Made by a program: the position numbers and the translations under genes | Assembly: GCA_964304625.1 (NCBI GenBank) | Contig: OZ199839.1 | Coordinates: 9,176,001-9,240,000 of the forward strand | From: Kudoa neothunni | Lineage: Eukaryota > Cnidaria | DNA: 64,000 nt | Direction: 5' to 3' | Shown here: in pieces, positions 38,467 to 51,809 of the stretch | Numbering within the stretch: position 1 is the stretch's first letter | How the letters are laid out: every line of letters starts with the position of its first letter | Notes under the pieces: model-generated | Database searches by the model: none | Told to the model about the DNA's origin: nothing | What the model saw: only the letters and a program-made list of their open reading frames with translations

Positions 38467-39820
38467 TCCGTTTTAATACAACTTCAATACTGTCTCATAT
38501 GAATTTATTGGCATATACTGTCATCTTCATCGAATGATATTGTTCACAACGACGCGACGTAATTGTTATTAAACTTTTTCACTTAACCCCTTTCACTTGT
38601 TGTTTTTTATTCCCAATCTCGAATTTCTTGCAATTGTTTTCATATAATTCAAATAACTGCTAAAAAATACAGTAAATAATAATAACTAGGTAACCAATTT
38701 TACATACTTTTATCTAATGTTAATTTTTAGTGAAACATCTAAAATTGTGAAAGATTTCATGTAATGTAAGAAGTAAATATATATTATATATTGTTCACGT
38801 CTAAAGATATATGTTCAAAGCATAAATCATTTATTGTTTTCTCTTATTAATAAACGAAATAATAGCAGAATTCAGTTTAAATAGATCCAGATACCAATTT
38901 TTATATGATTAATGATTTATTTAAGAATTAGTAATAATCAAAAAGGACAGTTTCGCATTTATAATCTGCCGAAAGAATAAAGAATACTCATATACAATTT
39001 TTTATTCTAATATGTAAAAAATTAGAAGATATATTTTAAAATTCACCATACTTATCAAAATTACGATTACCATACACCATACTTCAAGTGGATTTTCATC
39101 CAAGATACGGTGGGTAATATATTTTCCGCACTAACCGATTTTATGTACTTATATGTTTTCTTCTCTTATATATAATTATCAGCATCGAGACTACTTGCAC
39201 AAATTAAGAAATTATATGTTATGTAATTAAAATTAAAAGTTACAAGAAAAATGGAATTTTTATCGAAAGTTTTTTATAAAGAATGGGGATTATCGATTTT
39301 ACGTACTTTTTCGGCCTAATCTTAATTTTCAAAATCCTTCGCTTCGACTTTTATGTACATTATATCACAGTAAATCATTTAGACACAAGGAGAAGTTTAT
39401 TAATTTTCCATTATTTAAAAATTTGCCAATGGAAGCCGATAACTTTTTCTTTTCGCGATTTTGATATCGTACCTATTTCAACTTTGAAAGCTCCTAAAAC
39501 AAGAGTGTAGAATTAATTTTCTCATGTAAAATGAATTTGGATTCATTAAGAAGAAACATTCTTGATGAGACATCAAATAATTTGTATGCCATAGTTTATA
39601 ATTGATTCAAGGTATTAGAGTCAAGAAATCCGATTTATTATAGACGATAAAATCTGTAAATCAATTAGTAAAGGATTTCAATTAAAAAATTATTACTTTT
39701 AGGATTCATTACGGTTACAGGTCGCTCTTCAATTTAAAAATGTCAATTAAAATTTAAAAAAGCTATGTGACGCTGAAATAACAGACGTTATAAATTTTAG
39801 TCATATATATTTTTGTATTT
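38467..39820. other. Intergenic downstream of the Slp-like gene
   Basis: A+T-rich. A 75-codon frame at 39283-39510 (+) has no recognisable content. The left flank of the IS630-type transposase is here, but I could not pair its terminal repeats. Confidence 0.45.
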
Positions 39821-40971
39821 CTAATTGTTAATTCCTTTTTTGTGCAAGGAGGCCGAGAAATAAGATTTTGAATGCTCTACATAATTCGCACAGTTCGCAT
39901 CTGTTATTTCTTCTGTGCTTTTTCTAATACATTCGAGCAGCTCTTGATGTGTTTTAGGTCTCATCTGTTTCACAATGGATTTGAGTTATCTAAATACCTC
40001 CTCCATTAAATTAAGGAATAGCGAATAAGATGGTAACCGCAACAATTTATGGAGGCTGTTTGCAATCATTGCCTTTACTCTTTCAGTTTTGTGGAATGCC
40101 ACGTCATCCATTATTAAAATGGCTTTTTTTATTGAATTTTCTTCCAAATTTCCGAAAACATCCTTTAAAAATGAAGAAAAAACAAATCGGTTAACACCGC
40201 CAGTGTGAATTTTAAACCCCCAAATTTTTTTACTGCTCATGGCTGCTATTAACGTAATATTTTTGGATCTAATAGATTCAATTTGTAAGTTTGCTGTAGT
40301 TCCCCTGAGTGATTTGCCTAGAGAATGTCGAGTTGGCAGAGAAAACCTAGAATCGTCAATAAATAGAATTTCAGAATATTCTGGTTCCAGACGGATGTAT
40401 TTGTTTACATCACTAAGAAAATCATAAGCCAATTATAAAAATTAATTTTATACTTGTATCTTAATGAAATAATTCTAAGGGAATTCTTGTCCACTGGTAC
40501 TAGTGAAATTCATTCATAATCGTGATGATGGTTTGTAGAGAAACCCGAATGGAATATTTCTCGAAGACCTTTTCGGATAATTATTTAAGGGATAGCGTAC
40601 AATTGTCCTCCACCTCATTAATAATAAATTGTTTTGGATCAGCGTTTAATAATGAACAATGATCTCCACCTGTTGCCAATCTTTCTTCTAATCCCATTTC
40701 ATTTATCTCATTTATCTTTTTGAGAATTCTACATATCGTAGATTCGTGTATGTCCAAGGACTTAGATATTTGATAGTTGCTCTTCCTATTATGAGTGGCT
40801 TTAGAAATTATATTAAAATATGAATACCTGGAGTTGTTGAAAAGTCTTTTCCCTATCTATCTATCTATCATCTTATTTACAATTTCGTGTTTCTTCTGAT
40901 TTTATTAATAATTTTTGGTTCAAAGGGCATATCTGAATTTTATTTCTTAAAAACTGACTAGCACGTGCCAT
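39821..40971 (-). pseudogene. IS630/Tc1-type transposase (DDE_3), degraded
   Basis: A minus-strand coding relic from ATG at 40971 to a stop at 39821. The N-terminal part has a helix-turn-helix region (KSLDIHESTICRILKKINEI). The catalytic part has EILFIDDSRFSL (first Asp), AILIMDDVAFHKTERVKAM (second Asp) and LRLPSYSLFLNLMEEVF (Glu), with about 34 residues between the second Asp and Glu. A conserved tail follows (RPKTHQELLECIRKST). It is broken by a stop just after the Glu motif, by others upstream, and by a frame change at a (GATA)n microsatellite near 40853-40872. This family differs from the piggyBac copies nearby. Confidence 0.85.
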
Positions 40972-43850
40972 GTTTATACCTTGGTTGGAAAGGTTTTCAT
41001 TTAGGTGTCGAAATACTGTATGCATTCAAAACTGTTACCATTACATGTGAAAGAAATTGAGAGATATTGTTGCAAGGTCTTCTATCGACCGTTTTTGAAC
41101 AATTTATATAAAACTATACTATTCGATCAACAAATCAATGTTAAATTATTTTATTATGTATAAATTATCAAAAGAAAACTTTTATTTACGTCTGGAATCC
41201 AATTCACATCTAGAAAAGAAATATAAAATGATTGATGAGTTAATTTTATGAGCACACATCTAGTAGTTGCTCAGATCGTCCTTTGATTTGCCATCACAGG
41301 AATTAACGGATTTTTAACAACTGTAAAAACTTAACCATTCAATCTGATTAAAGTAGGAAAGAAAGAGTGATGGTGATGATTAAACATTAAAAATATACCA
41401 AATTTGTTAGAATAATAATTTAAAAAATACTGTTTACAATCTATATCTATAATCCTGTAGCTCAGCTATTAATCATGAAACTGAATTATATAACATCATA
41501 CTGGTATTTTTGAAAAAATTCATACGTTTATTACAATCTCTCAATAAACGAATAATTTACTTTTCAAGTCCAATTACAAAAGTATTTCGGTTAAAAACCA
41601 TATTAATGAAAATGATAAAGATCTAAATGCATTGCCGTCAGATTTTCTGCACGTTATGTTAAAAATATAAAAAATTTGTTGAGAAATTTATAATTGTGAA
41701 TTTTATCGTATTATTTTAATAAAAAATGTTTTTAATTGGTTTCGCACGCAATAAAACGTACGTAAATCGGTCAATGATAAATTTTCAGTAATTTTTCTCT
41801 GGTCCCAAGGGGATTAGGGGAAATCGATTACCTACCGTATTGACAAAATGTGTCTATGTTTATCGTTCATTTGTCAACTAGCTACCAAATTGGTGTAGTT
41901 ATAAAAACTTATTAATTGCGTTACAATTGTCAAAAAAGAAAGAAAATGGTTAATTTAATCACGCGGTCAAATCAAAAAGGTACGTACGACCGACCCTCAC
42001 GTGACTTTTTATTTTTCGTTTATTCGTAGTAACTATGCTTATAAATTGTTTAAACTCATTTAAATATGAGTGACCCTTCTAATACGTAAAACAACTAATA
42101 TACATACGAGCGATCCAAGACTATATTCTGAGTTGTTATTATATCGCTTCATATTTTTATTTCATTTAAAGAATGATCCGAAAATAATTTGAAAGAAATA
42201 TTCAAAATTAATGTAAATTTTCGGAGTCCTTACATTGTACTTATTTTGAATGAGGTTTTCGATATTGTCACTAAAAATCTATATTTATTCTAAACTTTTG
42301 CGCATGCACCAACTTGATTCTATCGTCTATTTATACATCTTACACATAAAAGCTCATCAAATTTTAAATTATTATTTATTTTATTGACTAAAATAAAATA
42401 AGAGTAATCTAAATTTCGAATAATTTAAGGCCATGATTAAATCACATCTTCCATATGTATATAATTATTCGGAAAATATCAAACTTTTAGCCTCAATTAA
42501 TAAGATCTATAATAAGTGGATTTTATCACAATTTAAGAACGGAATTTCAAAATGATCAATCGAATAACATAATTGAAAATTGATATTTAGCCGGTATTTT
42601 CTAGCAGCTTTGATTTTACGTAAACCTACGAGACTATGTCTAATAAGTTTTAAATAGAATTATGTATATATAAAATAATCGTGGAAAAGTTTAAACTTAG
42701 ATTACAAATAATGTGAATTTTTTAAGAAGTTAACCTGTTAGTCAATTTAGATTCGGACAACCGTTATTCATAAGAATTGAACTAACATTCAAGAAACAAA
42801 ATTATACACAGTCATTCTACCTCCATAGTTTAGCTTATTTTATCAAATCTGCCGGTAAATGAAAAGAAACAATGCCATCTTCTGTTAATAAATCAGAGCT
42901 TAATTCTTTCATCTTTCATTTGAGAGAAAAAAAATATAAAAGTTTAGACGAGGTAAAATTTGTCATTACTTTAAAAAAAAGATCTGTTGCGCAGGCGTTA
43001 GCTCGTTCAATGTTTCCCCCTTTTTGAGCGTTTTAAATCTTATTAAAAAATTCAAAAACAAACAATGTTGCCTCTCTATATATAACACCACCGAAATAAC
43101 AAATAAAATACAGCGCAAATATTAAATGAATGTTTCACATGAAGAAATACGAGTGCGCATAGAATTATTTATATACCAAAAAAAATTATAAAAAGTTAGA
43201 ATTTTTTATAAAGGTCATTGTTGACTTTGTTTTTATTTTTATAACTAAAGTATAGGTTGGAAGCCATTGTGGATGTGAGGGGAATACTGTTCGGAGTTTT
43301 CTTATTCTACAATGTCAATATATCATGATTGATATTATTGCTTTGATACACATAAAACAATAGTACAACTTACCGCGTTGTTGTAACATTGAGAAAGTCG
43401 ATTGGCGAATGCCGAACAAATATTCTCATCGTATTTGTTTTGGGCGAAACAGGTTAACAACTGTTCCAATTCAATTTTACAGCCCATATCTACAAACAAG
43501 CTATAATTCAAAATGTTCTTTGAACAAATTCAATACTGGCCCGTGAACTAACTACTCCACCTTTGAATCTAATAACAGTTTGAATTCGACCTAAATCATA
43601 GCCGTAAATAACACGATGGTTTATCTTTGGGATGCGAAACAATGGTTTCCTAAAGAAAAATTGTTAACCCACTTGTCGGACAATTCAAAAAGAACTGCAG
43701 GAATTACTTTGAGTTCATTTTGAATGTTGCGCGAGTTACTGTGATAACATGTTTATCGGAAAATTCGCTAAAACTTTATCAAAGTTTTTTTATTTCAACG
43801 CGGATTTTCATCACTAATATACTCGAATTAATAGTCGAAATTGGTTCCAG
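40972..43850. other. Intergenic; likely contains the ferrochelatase 5' exon
   Basis: No confirmed gene. The missing first exon of ferrochelatase (mitochondrial presequence) should lie here. ATG candidates near 43412 and 43640 have donors in the wrong phase, so I leave the start open. Confidence 0.4.
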
Positions 43851-45428
43851 CGCGATAAAGGCACAGCAATCCTCATGGTAAATATGGGAGCGCCTGAAAA
43901 GCCTGAACAAGTACAACCGTTCCTGAAAAATCTATTTATGGATGAAGACCTTCTTCAACTACCTTTACAGTCGTAATTTATCGGTGGCTGATGTATCCAT
44001 CAGTTTAAATTCTATTTTAAAGCGTCATGTCTACTTTGATATCCATATTGCGAGCGCCAAAAGTTAGCAAACATTATGAGGAAATTGGAGGTTCACCACT
44101 TCTAAAATGGACAAATATCCAAGGCAATCTTCTCACAGAACAACTCAATAAATCACTAAGATCTCATGGTAGTTTATGATGATGCGCTGGGTGTTTTTTA
44201 AAAGTTGTTAGCACCCTTCAAACATTTTGTTGCTCTACGATACACTCCCCCTTTTGCAAAAGATTCCATCGATCAGATTATAAAGTAGGCTTTCAATGGG
44301 GAGAACCAAAAAATATAAAACTATGTGTAGAGAGGGATTCAAAAGATTAGTGGTTTTTTCTCAGTATCAACAATACAGTTGTTGCACTTCAGGCTCGAGT
44401 TTCAACGAGTTGGCCTCAATTCTTTCCCACCACTCTGATCTACACACTACATTCCTCGACAGATGGTACAGCAATCCTCATTATATAGTGGTACTTGCTT
44501 GGGCTGCTCCATTTAACATTTTTATCTACATTCTACTCTATGTAGAGTATAAAACATACAATCGAAGAAGCTATCGAAAAGTTAGACTTAAAGATTGCTC
44601 CATCGAAAATTTTTATTCTTTTCTCGGGGCATGCATTACCTTTAATGGTAATATGACTGTGAGATTTATATGGGTGTGAGTGTATCTGTTGTAGAATGTA
44701 ATCAAGGGCGATACCTACATCTCCCAAGTGGCAACTACAGTCGAATTGGTTATGAAAGAAATGAATTATCAACATCCTCATCGACTTGCATATCAGTCTC
44801 AAGTGGCGATTTTGATATTCATTTTAATAACGCGCCAATGGAACTTTATTTAGGTTGGTCCTATTAGATGGTTTGGAGCAAACACCAAACGAATACTTGA
44901 TATAGTGTCTCATCCTAATTCCCCATATGAAGGTGTCGTTCTGGTGCCTATCACTTTCACTTCTGATCATATTGAAACATTGTATGAACTTGATATTGAA
45001 TTGATGGATGAAATGAGAAAATTAGTAATTTTTGTTGTTTGCATTCCCAAAATGATTGTATTATCCTTGGTAGGCCAACAGAGTTCCTATTGTTCGTGCT
45101 GAATCCCTCAATGATCGAGCTTCTTTTATTACTGTTTATTTGGATTTTTTGAATATGCAAATGATTGGCGTTATAGGCACTCAATTCTATATTCACTGAA
45201 CATATTATGGGCAGAAAATTCTGTTCGAATGAATTTCTCTTGAGGTGTCATGAATGTACAAAAGAAAAGTGCGAAAAACTCGCGAATACATCAAATCGCA
45301 AGAAACCAAATTTTCTAGTGTTAGTTAGTAATGAGGATTCGGTTATTAGAAATCTTTATAAATACTCGGTTTATTTGTTGTTGATATCTTTTCTTTTCGG
45401 AAAAATTATTTTTCCTCTTAGTTGCTAA
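43851..45428 (+). CDS. FECH: Ferrochelatase, [2Fe-2S] type (5' end not found)
   Basis: Inserts Fe2+ into protoporphyrin IX, the last step of heme synthesis, on the inner mitochondrial membrane. Nine phase-consistent exons: 43851-43969, 44023-44168, 44212-44284, 44331-44487, 44546-44647, 44707-44802, 44854-45024, 45074-45133, 45177-45428 (about 391 aa). Seen: GTAILMVNMGAPEKPEQV at the mature start; YEEIGGSPLLKWT; ALRYTPPFAKDSI; FSQYQQYSCCTSGSSFNE; FSGHALP with the catalytic His; GDTYISQV; ITFTSDHIETLYELDIE; RAESLND. The human cluster ligands are matched: the Cys of QYSC and C-x2-C-x4-C at the C-terminus (CHECTKEKC). After the cluster the frame runs about 45 residues longer than usual and ends in a hydrophobic stretch (YSVYLLLISFLFGKIIF), which may be a true extension or an unrecognised last intron. 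The mitochondrial presequence and start codon are not located. Confidence 0.93.
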
Positions 45429-48400
45429 GTACAAGCTATTCCTCATGATTTTTTATTTTTTCATTTATAATAAATTTATTTTGATGTTAATTGATTATTG
45501 TATATTTTTTAATCTTAATGCTAAATACAGTCATTATTATGAAACATTTCTATTATATTTAGAAAATTTAAAAATTTTAATTAACCATAAATTATAACAC
45601 ATACTCAAAATCTAGCCGACATTCTTTTTGTATGATTAATTAAATTCAAATATAATTATGAAGGAATAGAATATGAATTAAATGTAATTTTAAAAAAATT
45701 AAGCAATATGATTAATTTATAGCAGGAGAGGTTGTATTTTGTGTTTTTAAAGATCTACTGGTGATATAATTTGTGAATCAATTTATTCACATAATTTATT
45801 AAAAACTGCATACTTACGTGCTATTTATATTTGAAGAAGGGATATTATTGCCCTTATTTCATTGTGTATGTATTCTGATCAAAAATTAGAAGAATAACTT
45901 AAGAACATATTTAAATTATAACGGTTTTCCATCCGTTTAAAATTATATTAAGAAATGCTATATCAAAATAATGCGTGTATATGGGCTAATTATGTAAAAA
46001 ATTTACATAACATGCTGTGAGATTTTAAGGTATTTAGACAGCAGATTCACACCCTCCAGTTGGAACTCACTGCATTAGCGTACAGTCAAACATACTTGAG
46101 TTTAATTATGATAATAATTAAACTCAAATAAAATAAATTATATTTGAATAATAAGTCATACTTGAATTCTATAACTCTGATCGGAAATATAAATAAATAT
46201 ATTTATATATACAGACATATATTGACTGTATTTTTGAAGAAATTCCTTTTTTTAACATTTATGATCACCTTGTTCAATAATTATGCTAAATATTTTTTAA
46301 ACCTGATAAATTTTTACGATATTATGTGAAATGTGATTCTTTTTAGTAAACCTTTTTTCGGAATATTTCCAAAAGACAATTTTTTAGTCATTAAATTTAT
46401 TTTCAATTAGTATAGAAAATTTAAATTCTACTTAGTTTGTGGATATTAATACATTATTTCAATTTATAAAATTAAGGATTCAAAATTATATTTTTGTTTA
46501 AAAATTGATGATAATGAAATAGATGTTAACAACTGGTTTCTAATTTCTGAGCCAATGTCCTTAAACCTTCCCGTACCGAACTAAAAACAATTCCTTGTGT
46601 GCCCCTGCCCATGCCCATGCCCATAGGGACACTGGGAGACCCCAGTAGAAATCAGTTTAGAAATTACTTTTTTTTATTATTAAAACAACTCAGAGCTACT
46701 TAAAACATAATTCAGAGATATTTTAACTCATCAACATTTCATCTGTTATTGTGTATAATCGGCCATGAAAACCGATTAATCGATTGGTATTCTACAATTT
46801 AAACATCAACCTACGCTCAAATAAACCTTGTGTAAAATTTTTCGTCAATATTATATAGTTCCTAATACGAAAGAAGTCTAATTTCTAATAAAACATCTAA
46901 ACGTATGGAGAAGAGTACACACAAACTTATCAACTTATTATCAAAAATTCGGGTAATAACGTCACAGGAGATAATCCTCAGGTTATGACAACGCCTTTTT
47001 TTCAAAATCAGGTTTCTACTCCATGCTATTCATTATACTTCCCTCAAAACCCATTACATGATTAAATTAAGTTTAAACATAATTACGCGAAACTCTCAAC
47101 TCTACAACGATGCAACATTCACCAGACCAGACCAGACCAGACCACGCCACGATTCTTTTGTATTAATCTTCGTTAATCCTTATCTCATAATTTAAATTTG
47201 AAAATATCCTGCCTAAATTAAAATTATTGAGATATATTTGATTTAAATATTCCAAAAAATATAAATGAATATTTTGCAATCGCAAAAATAATTATAATGA
47301 ACGAAACCATCGGACCAAGTAGAAATTTGAAGCCATACATCTTGTCAAAAGTTGAATATAAATTAAAAATTTTACCAATTGATGTGCTAAATTAATAGGG
47401 AAGCGTTCATGAAATTTCAATAGAATAAATTGCGTCTGTCAGGATTTAGGAAGAAATCATCTTATTTGAGTTACCTACTATTCCCAGCCTACTACCGGCA
47501 AGGTTAAAAGGATACGGCTGGCCATGTGCTCTCGATCTTGAAGGGACGCGTATTTTTAGCAGATCAAACTGATAGACAAGTCCATCCTGCATTACCTTAC
47601 GAATAAACCATACTGTGATTCGATATGGCGTTTTTTGTGATGAATCTTTATGAAAGCTACATTTTAAGCATATTCAATTTTACCGGAGAACAATAAATAT
47701 TTAACCAAACTGATTATATTTGAAGTCTTATGATGGCGTAAAGTTTTTATTTGCCTATTAATGCTAATATCTTAATTAAGCGTATATTCAGCATATATTC
47801 AGCATATAGTAAAATGCCAACTTTTTCTGATATGGCTTTATTTAGAACTTCTATAAACATAAAATTTTTAACTGATATTGAACCTAAGGATAAAAAGAGA
47901 AAATTCAACAAATAAAAATATAATTTTATCCCCATAATCCTTCCATCATGAGGTTTACGGAGAAATATTTAAAAATATGGTTATAGATCCATCACTAACA
48001 CAATTTAACTATAAGGCACGGCAGTTTCTTTTAGATTAACTTATATAAGTAATATTCATATTTTTGTGATAATTCTTTTTTGAATTTAGCGATTATGTTA
48101 CCTCGGTTAATATATAGGTAAAATGGCCTATAATTTTTATTGTATAGAAATTATTTACATTATTTAATTGGGAAATTTTTATTGAATTATATACATATTA
48201 CGTAAAAAAATCAAATATCGTTTTAATAATATAAATTTTTTTATGATAAAAAATTTATCTATTTAAATAATTAATTATTTATATGCAATTTAAAGTAGAA
48301 ATGGTAATTGTGTTTCTTAACGAAAATTTATAAACTTTATCTTCTATATATATAAAGTAGTAGTGTCCGTGTGTGTGTACGCACAAATCTTCTCCTCATA

Positions 48401-49332
48401 CAGAGACTTTTTGAACTATTTGAGTTTCTTAGTATACTTTAAAAAATCCAAAACTAACTAAAAAATTACAATGGGGTTGTCTGCTTTCTTATAAAGTGAT
48501 GAATTTGTAAGGTAAACTTTTTGTAAACAGATTAGCGCTAACAATAATAAGATTACTTGATCATGTGATTCGCTAAAATGTTCAAGAATATGCGTATATA
48601 ACTTTAATTTATACTATTTAAATACATCTGAAACTTTAACTTTACTTTTTTTACACTTTAAACTAAGCTAACATGTTCTACAACGTTCGTTGATGTGTAG
48701 GCGCGAATCGGTTTAAACGAAGATTTGTTGTTTAAATAGGAGATTAATAAGCCACATGAATTGTAAGATTTTATGATTCCTAAATGAAAGTAGTCTAATA
48801 AAGAAGGAAGTGAAGAGGACTGATATATCAATAATTATATCGAATAACACTGCCGTCAAAAGAACGATAAAATAATTATAATTGACTCTTAACATAAAAT
48901 GACCTTGGCCTATTCCAGGCCAAAGTCAGCGTGGTTTTTGCACTAGTATATATATATATATATAAATTAATTTAAATTAATGTAGAAATTTTTATAAGTA
49001 ACTTATTTGAGATAAATCTTTTATGTTATAGTTATTTTACAGTGTGTAAATTATCTGTAGGATCAACAAGCGTTCTTTACAGTATCCATCTTTAATTCAA
49101 TAATCGATAAACTATCGGATACTTTTGGAGCATTATAAAAAATATAAGTGAATTAGAACCGAATATTACATCTGGGAATAGATGTTAAATAAGAATCACT
49201 TTAGTTGACAATAGTTATATATTAGTTATCAATAAGTCCGGATTGGTTCGCAATAATCGTAGTAACTGTGCTTATTTTACGTTTTGTGTAAATATTTGAT
49301 AATAAACAGATGATATATCGTGCCTCATTTAA
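45429..49332. other. Intergenic with short tandem repeats
   Basis: No supported gene. It holds TGCCCA x3 at about 46606-46623, ACCAG repeated at about 47121-47142, and a possible Helitron-like stretch at 48340-48965. The remainder is A+T-rich. Confidence 0.5.
48340..48965 (+). repeat. Possible Helitron/Helentron-like non-autonomous element
   Basis: The left side opens at a TA run with TATATAAAGTAGTAGTGTCC. The right side has a stem-loop CTTGGCCT-ATTCC-AGGCCAAAG (about 48902-48925), then about 20 bp, then CTAG against another (TA)n run. A 3' hairpin just before CTAG-type ends is a Helitron trait. No coding remnant and no second copy confirm it; the (TA)n stretch near 5050 is followed by a loosely similar AAGCTACGATGTCC. 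Confidence 0.25.
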
Positions 49333-51805
49333 CCCTCTAAGCTATCGAATAATTCCATCCTTTAACGGGCTTGGGGTGAAAAAACACCCCATCTTTTTTT
49401 TCTGTTAAGTTTCTTCAGAAAATTATTGTAAGTTTATTTATAAATTTTTAGAAAATTCTATCCACAGAATTTGGAGTAAATTTACATTTATCATTCAACT
49501 TAATCCAGTTCGGCAATATTTGGCATAAGGTTGTGACTCACAACGAAAAATAGAACCTAACGTTAGGTAGCGTAAAAAACAAGTTTGAAACAAATCATAT
49601 AATTTTAAAATTTTAAGGGTAGATAATTATTACGATTGATCGCAATCATAGTATTTTCTAGACGAATGAAGCCGGCAATAATAACGTTCGCAGTTTGAAC
49701 ATTTGCTAGATGTTTTTTTATCATTTTGGCGAGGACAGAAGGCACAACGCTCTTGTTTAGGGGTGGTTGGTATATTCTTTAAATTATCTGTGCTTTGGAA
49801 CTTTGATCTTTTTAACCCAGTTAACTTTATTTTTTTATCAATTAGGGGTTGATACAATGCTTCCGCCATCTCCTTCAAAAATGTGCGTCTTAATTTTATT
49901 GGTTGATTGAATATAATTTTGTATCATGCAAACGCATTAATTAAGGATAGATCAACCATGTTATAAAATACGATCATTGGCCATCTTCTGTTGAATCGGC
50001 GCACCGATACGGATGCCAACATTCTATCGACCGTGCCCACACCTCGCTTTTTTTATTGTATCAGAGTATAGTCTGAGGTTTTTTATTATCTTCAGATATA
50101 TCGACGTTAATTGTCCCCGTCGACAGAAGAATTACACATTTGTTCTTTTTGTTCACGTAGGATGTCAACATATTTTTTTTAAAAAATGCAAAAGTAGTGC
50201 TATGTAATTCTCTACATTTGGACGGAAGAACACATAAAGGAAGGTCTCTTTTGTTTTGCCGTATGGTTCCTAAGTATGTTAGGCGTTTCTCCAATAGTTT
50301 GGTCGATAGTTTGATAGACGAGAAGAAATTATCTGCCACAATCGTTCTGCCTGTATGGTACAATGGAGTCGCCAGCGATAGCACAATATTTTCACCAACG
50401 CTGGAGGATCGGCTGACTCGGTCTCCATTTTTTCCAAGATATGGGGAAATATTTGAAACGTAGCTGTGTACCGGATCCACAAAAAGAAAAAATTTCAATC
50501 CGTATTTTGCCGGTTTCAGCGGCATATACTGCCTAAAAGGACATCGTCCTTTAAAAGATACCAACTGCTCATCAACAGTGACGTCCTCAGTAGGTGAATA
50601 GCACATTGGAAGTATTTTCATCCACATACTCCATAAATGGCGAATAGGACAAAATTTGTCTTGTTCTCTCCTTTATGCTCTTGTGGTTGTATCATCAAAG
50701 TGAAGACTTCGTAGTATTTGCCTAAAGCGATTATAGGAGAAGAGTTGGCGATATATTTGTTTCCCTTCAGTTAAACTAAAAAGTGCTAATAGAGGCTCTT
50801 CTCTATCTTTATGGATAGCCATCAATACTAGAACCCCCAAAAATCCTTTGAATTCTGTCTCGTCTAAATCAATCCAAGAATCACGAAATTGAGATTTTCC
50901 AAATAGATTAGTATATTTAATAATTTCTTGGCAAATATGATTCGTAAAAAAATAACGAAACAATCTAAAATATTTTGGATCCTTTGTAAGGCATATGCCT
51001 TTGGGCCAGGATGAGAATCCATTATGTTTTCAATCGACGTTCTTGACGATGCTGGTTTTTTCAATGTCCAGAGGATTCCGCTTTTACTGGTTGTATCGTC
51101 TTCAGCACCTTCATTCTCAGTTATTTCATCAGAGCTGCATGATAATTCAAACAAATTATCATCTATTTCGCTGCCAGACGATTGGATGTCATCGAAAAAT
51201 TCATCAAAAGTTCTCATTGTAATTCAAATACCAGAACAGCCGAACACGTGAAATCATCGGATTCAAACAATCTCACTTGTTCACATATCCAAATTGGCGC
51301 ATAATTAATAAAATAAAATTTCAGAGAGGGCATTCATCAACATTATAATTCTAAAATATATTTCTGATAATTAAAACAACTTGATATGTCCGCAAAAATC
51401 GATATTTCTCAATCTGCATGATAGGAAAACATTAATATTGTGTCCACGGAAATGTACCAGTGAATAACGATTGCGATGAATTGAAGTAGGTAATATAATA
51501 GTTGCTGATTTTCTTCGAATTTCGTCGATAGAATTTTCTAAAAATTTATAAATCCACTCAAAATCATTTTTTAATGAAATTTAACAAAAAAAATGATGGG
51601 GTGTTTTTCACCCCAAGCCCGTTAAAGGATGGATTTTTTTTCGGCATGACAAAAGCTTATAATTTATCCAAATTTTTGTTATGTTGTACGTTTCATAAAT
51701 ATAGAAGAATAGCGTAAATTTCGATTTGATATGAGAAGGTCATAAAATGTTATCCTCGGATTAAATGTGGTTTGAGGTGTAACAAACCCCAAATCCGTTA
51801 GAGGA
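49333..51805 (-). mobile_element. piggyBac-family transposon, broken (copy 2), two-tier ends
   Basis: Outer ends at TTAA (49329-49332 and 51806-51809) begin CCCTCTAA and TCCTCTAA read inward. An inner, much better conserved inverted repeat of about 38 bp lies at 49355-49393 and 51596-51632. It contains TTTAACGGGCTTGGGG and a GGGTG...CACCC palindrome. The inner pair starts 22 bp from the left end but about 170 bp from the right end. Either one element inserted in another of the same kind, or the family has asymmetric double ends. Confidence 0.75.
49630..51217 (-). pseudogene. piggyBac-type transposase, degraded
   Basis: Order on the minus strand: acidic N-terminus (MRTFDEFFDDIQSSGSEIDD) at 51217; helical core with LFSYNRFRQILRSLHFDD (about 50700); first catalytic region TVDEQLVSFKGRCPFRQYM and LKPAKYGLKFF (about 50570-50500); second IVADNFFSS (about 50320); third GTVDRMLAS...RRWPM (about 50030-49970); Cys-rich tail CAFCPRQNDKKTSSKCSNCE ending at 49630. 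All three Asp positions are kept. Frame changes separate at least four blocks and there is a stop after the third Asp region, so it cannot be expressed whole. It is less decayed than copy 3. Confidence 0.88.
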
Positions 51806-51809
51806 TTAA

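Noticed and set aside
47121-47142. Short direct repeats as a possible CRISPR-like array
   Set aside because: They are simple 5-bp tandem repeats without spacers, in a eukaryotic genome.
48902-48925. Hairpin read as a transcription terminator
   Set aside because: This is eukaryotic DNA, and the hairpin lies next to CTAG and a TA run, which fits a Helitron-type end better.
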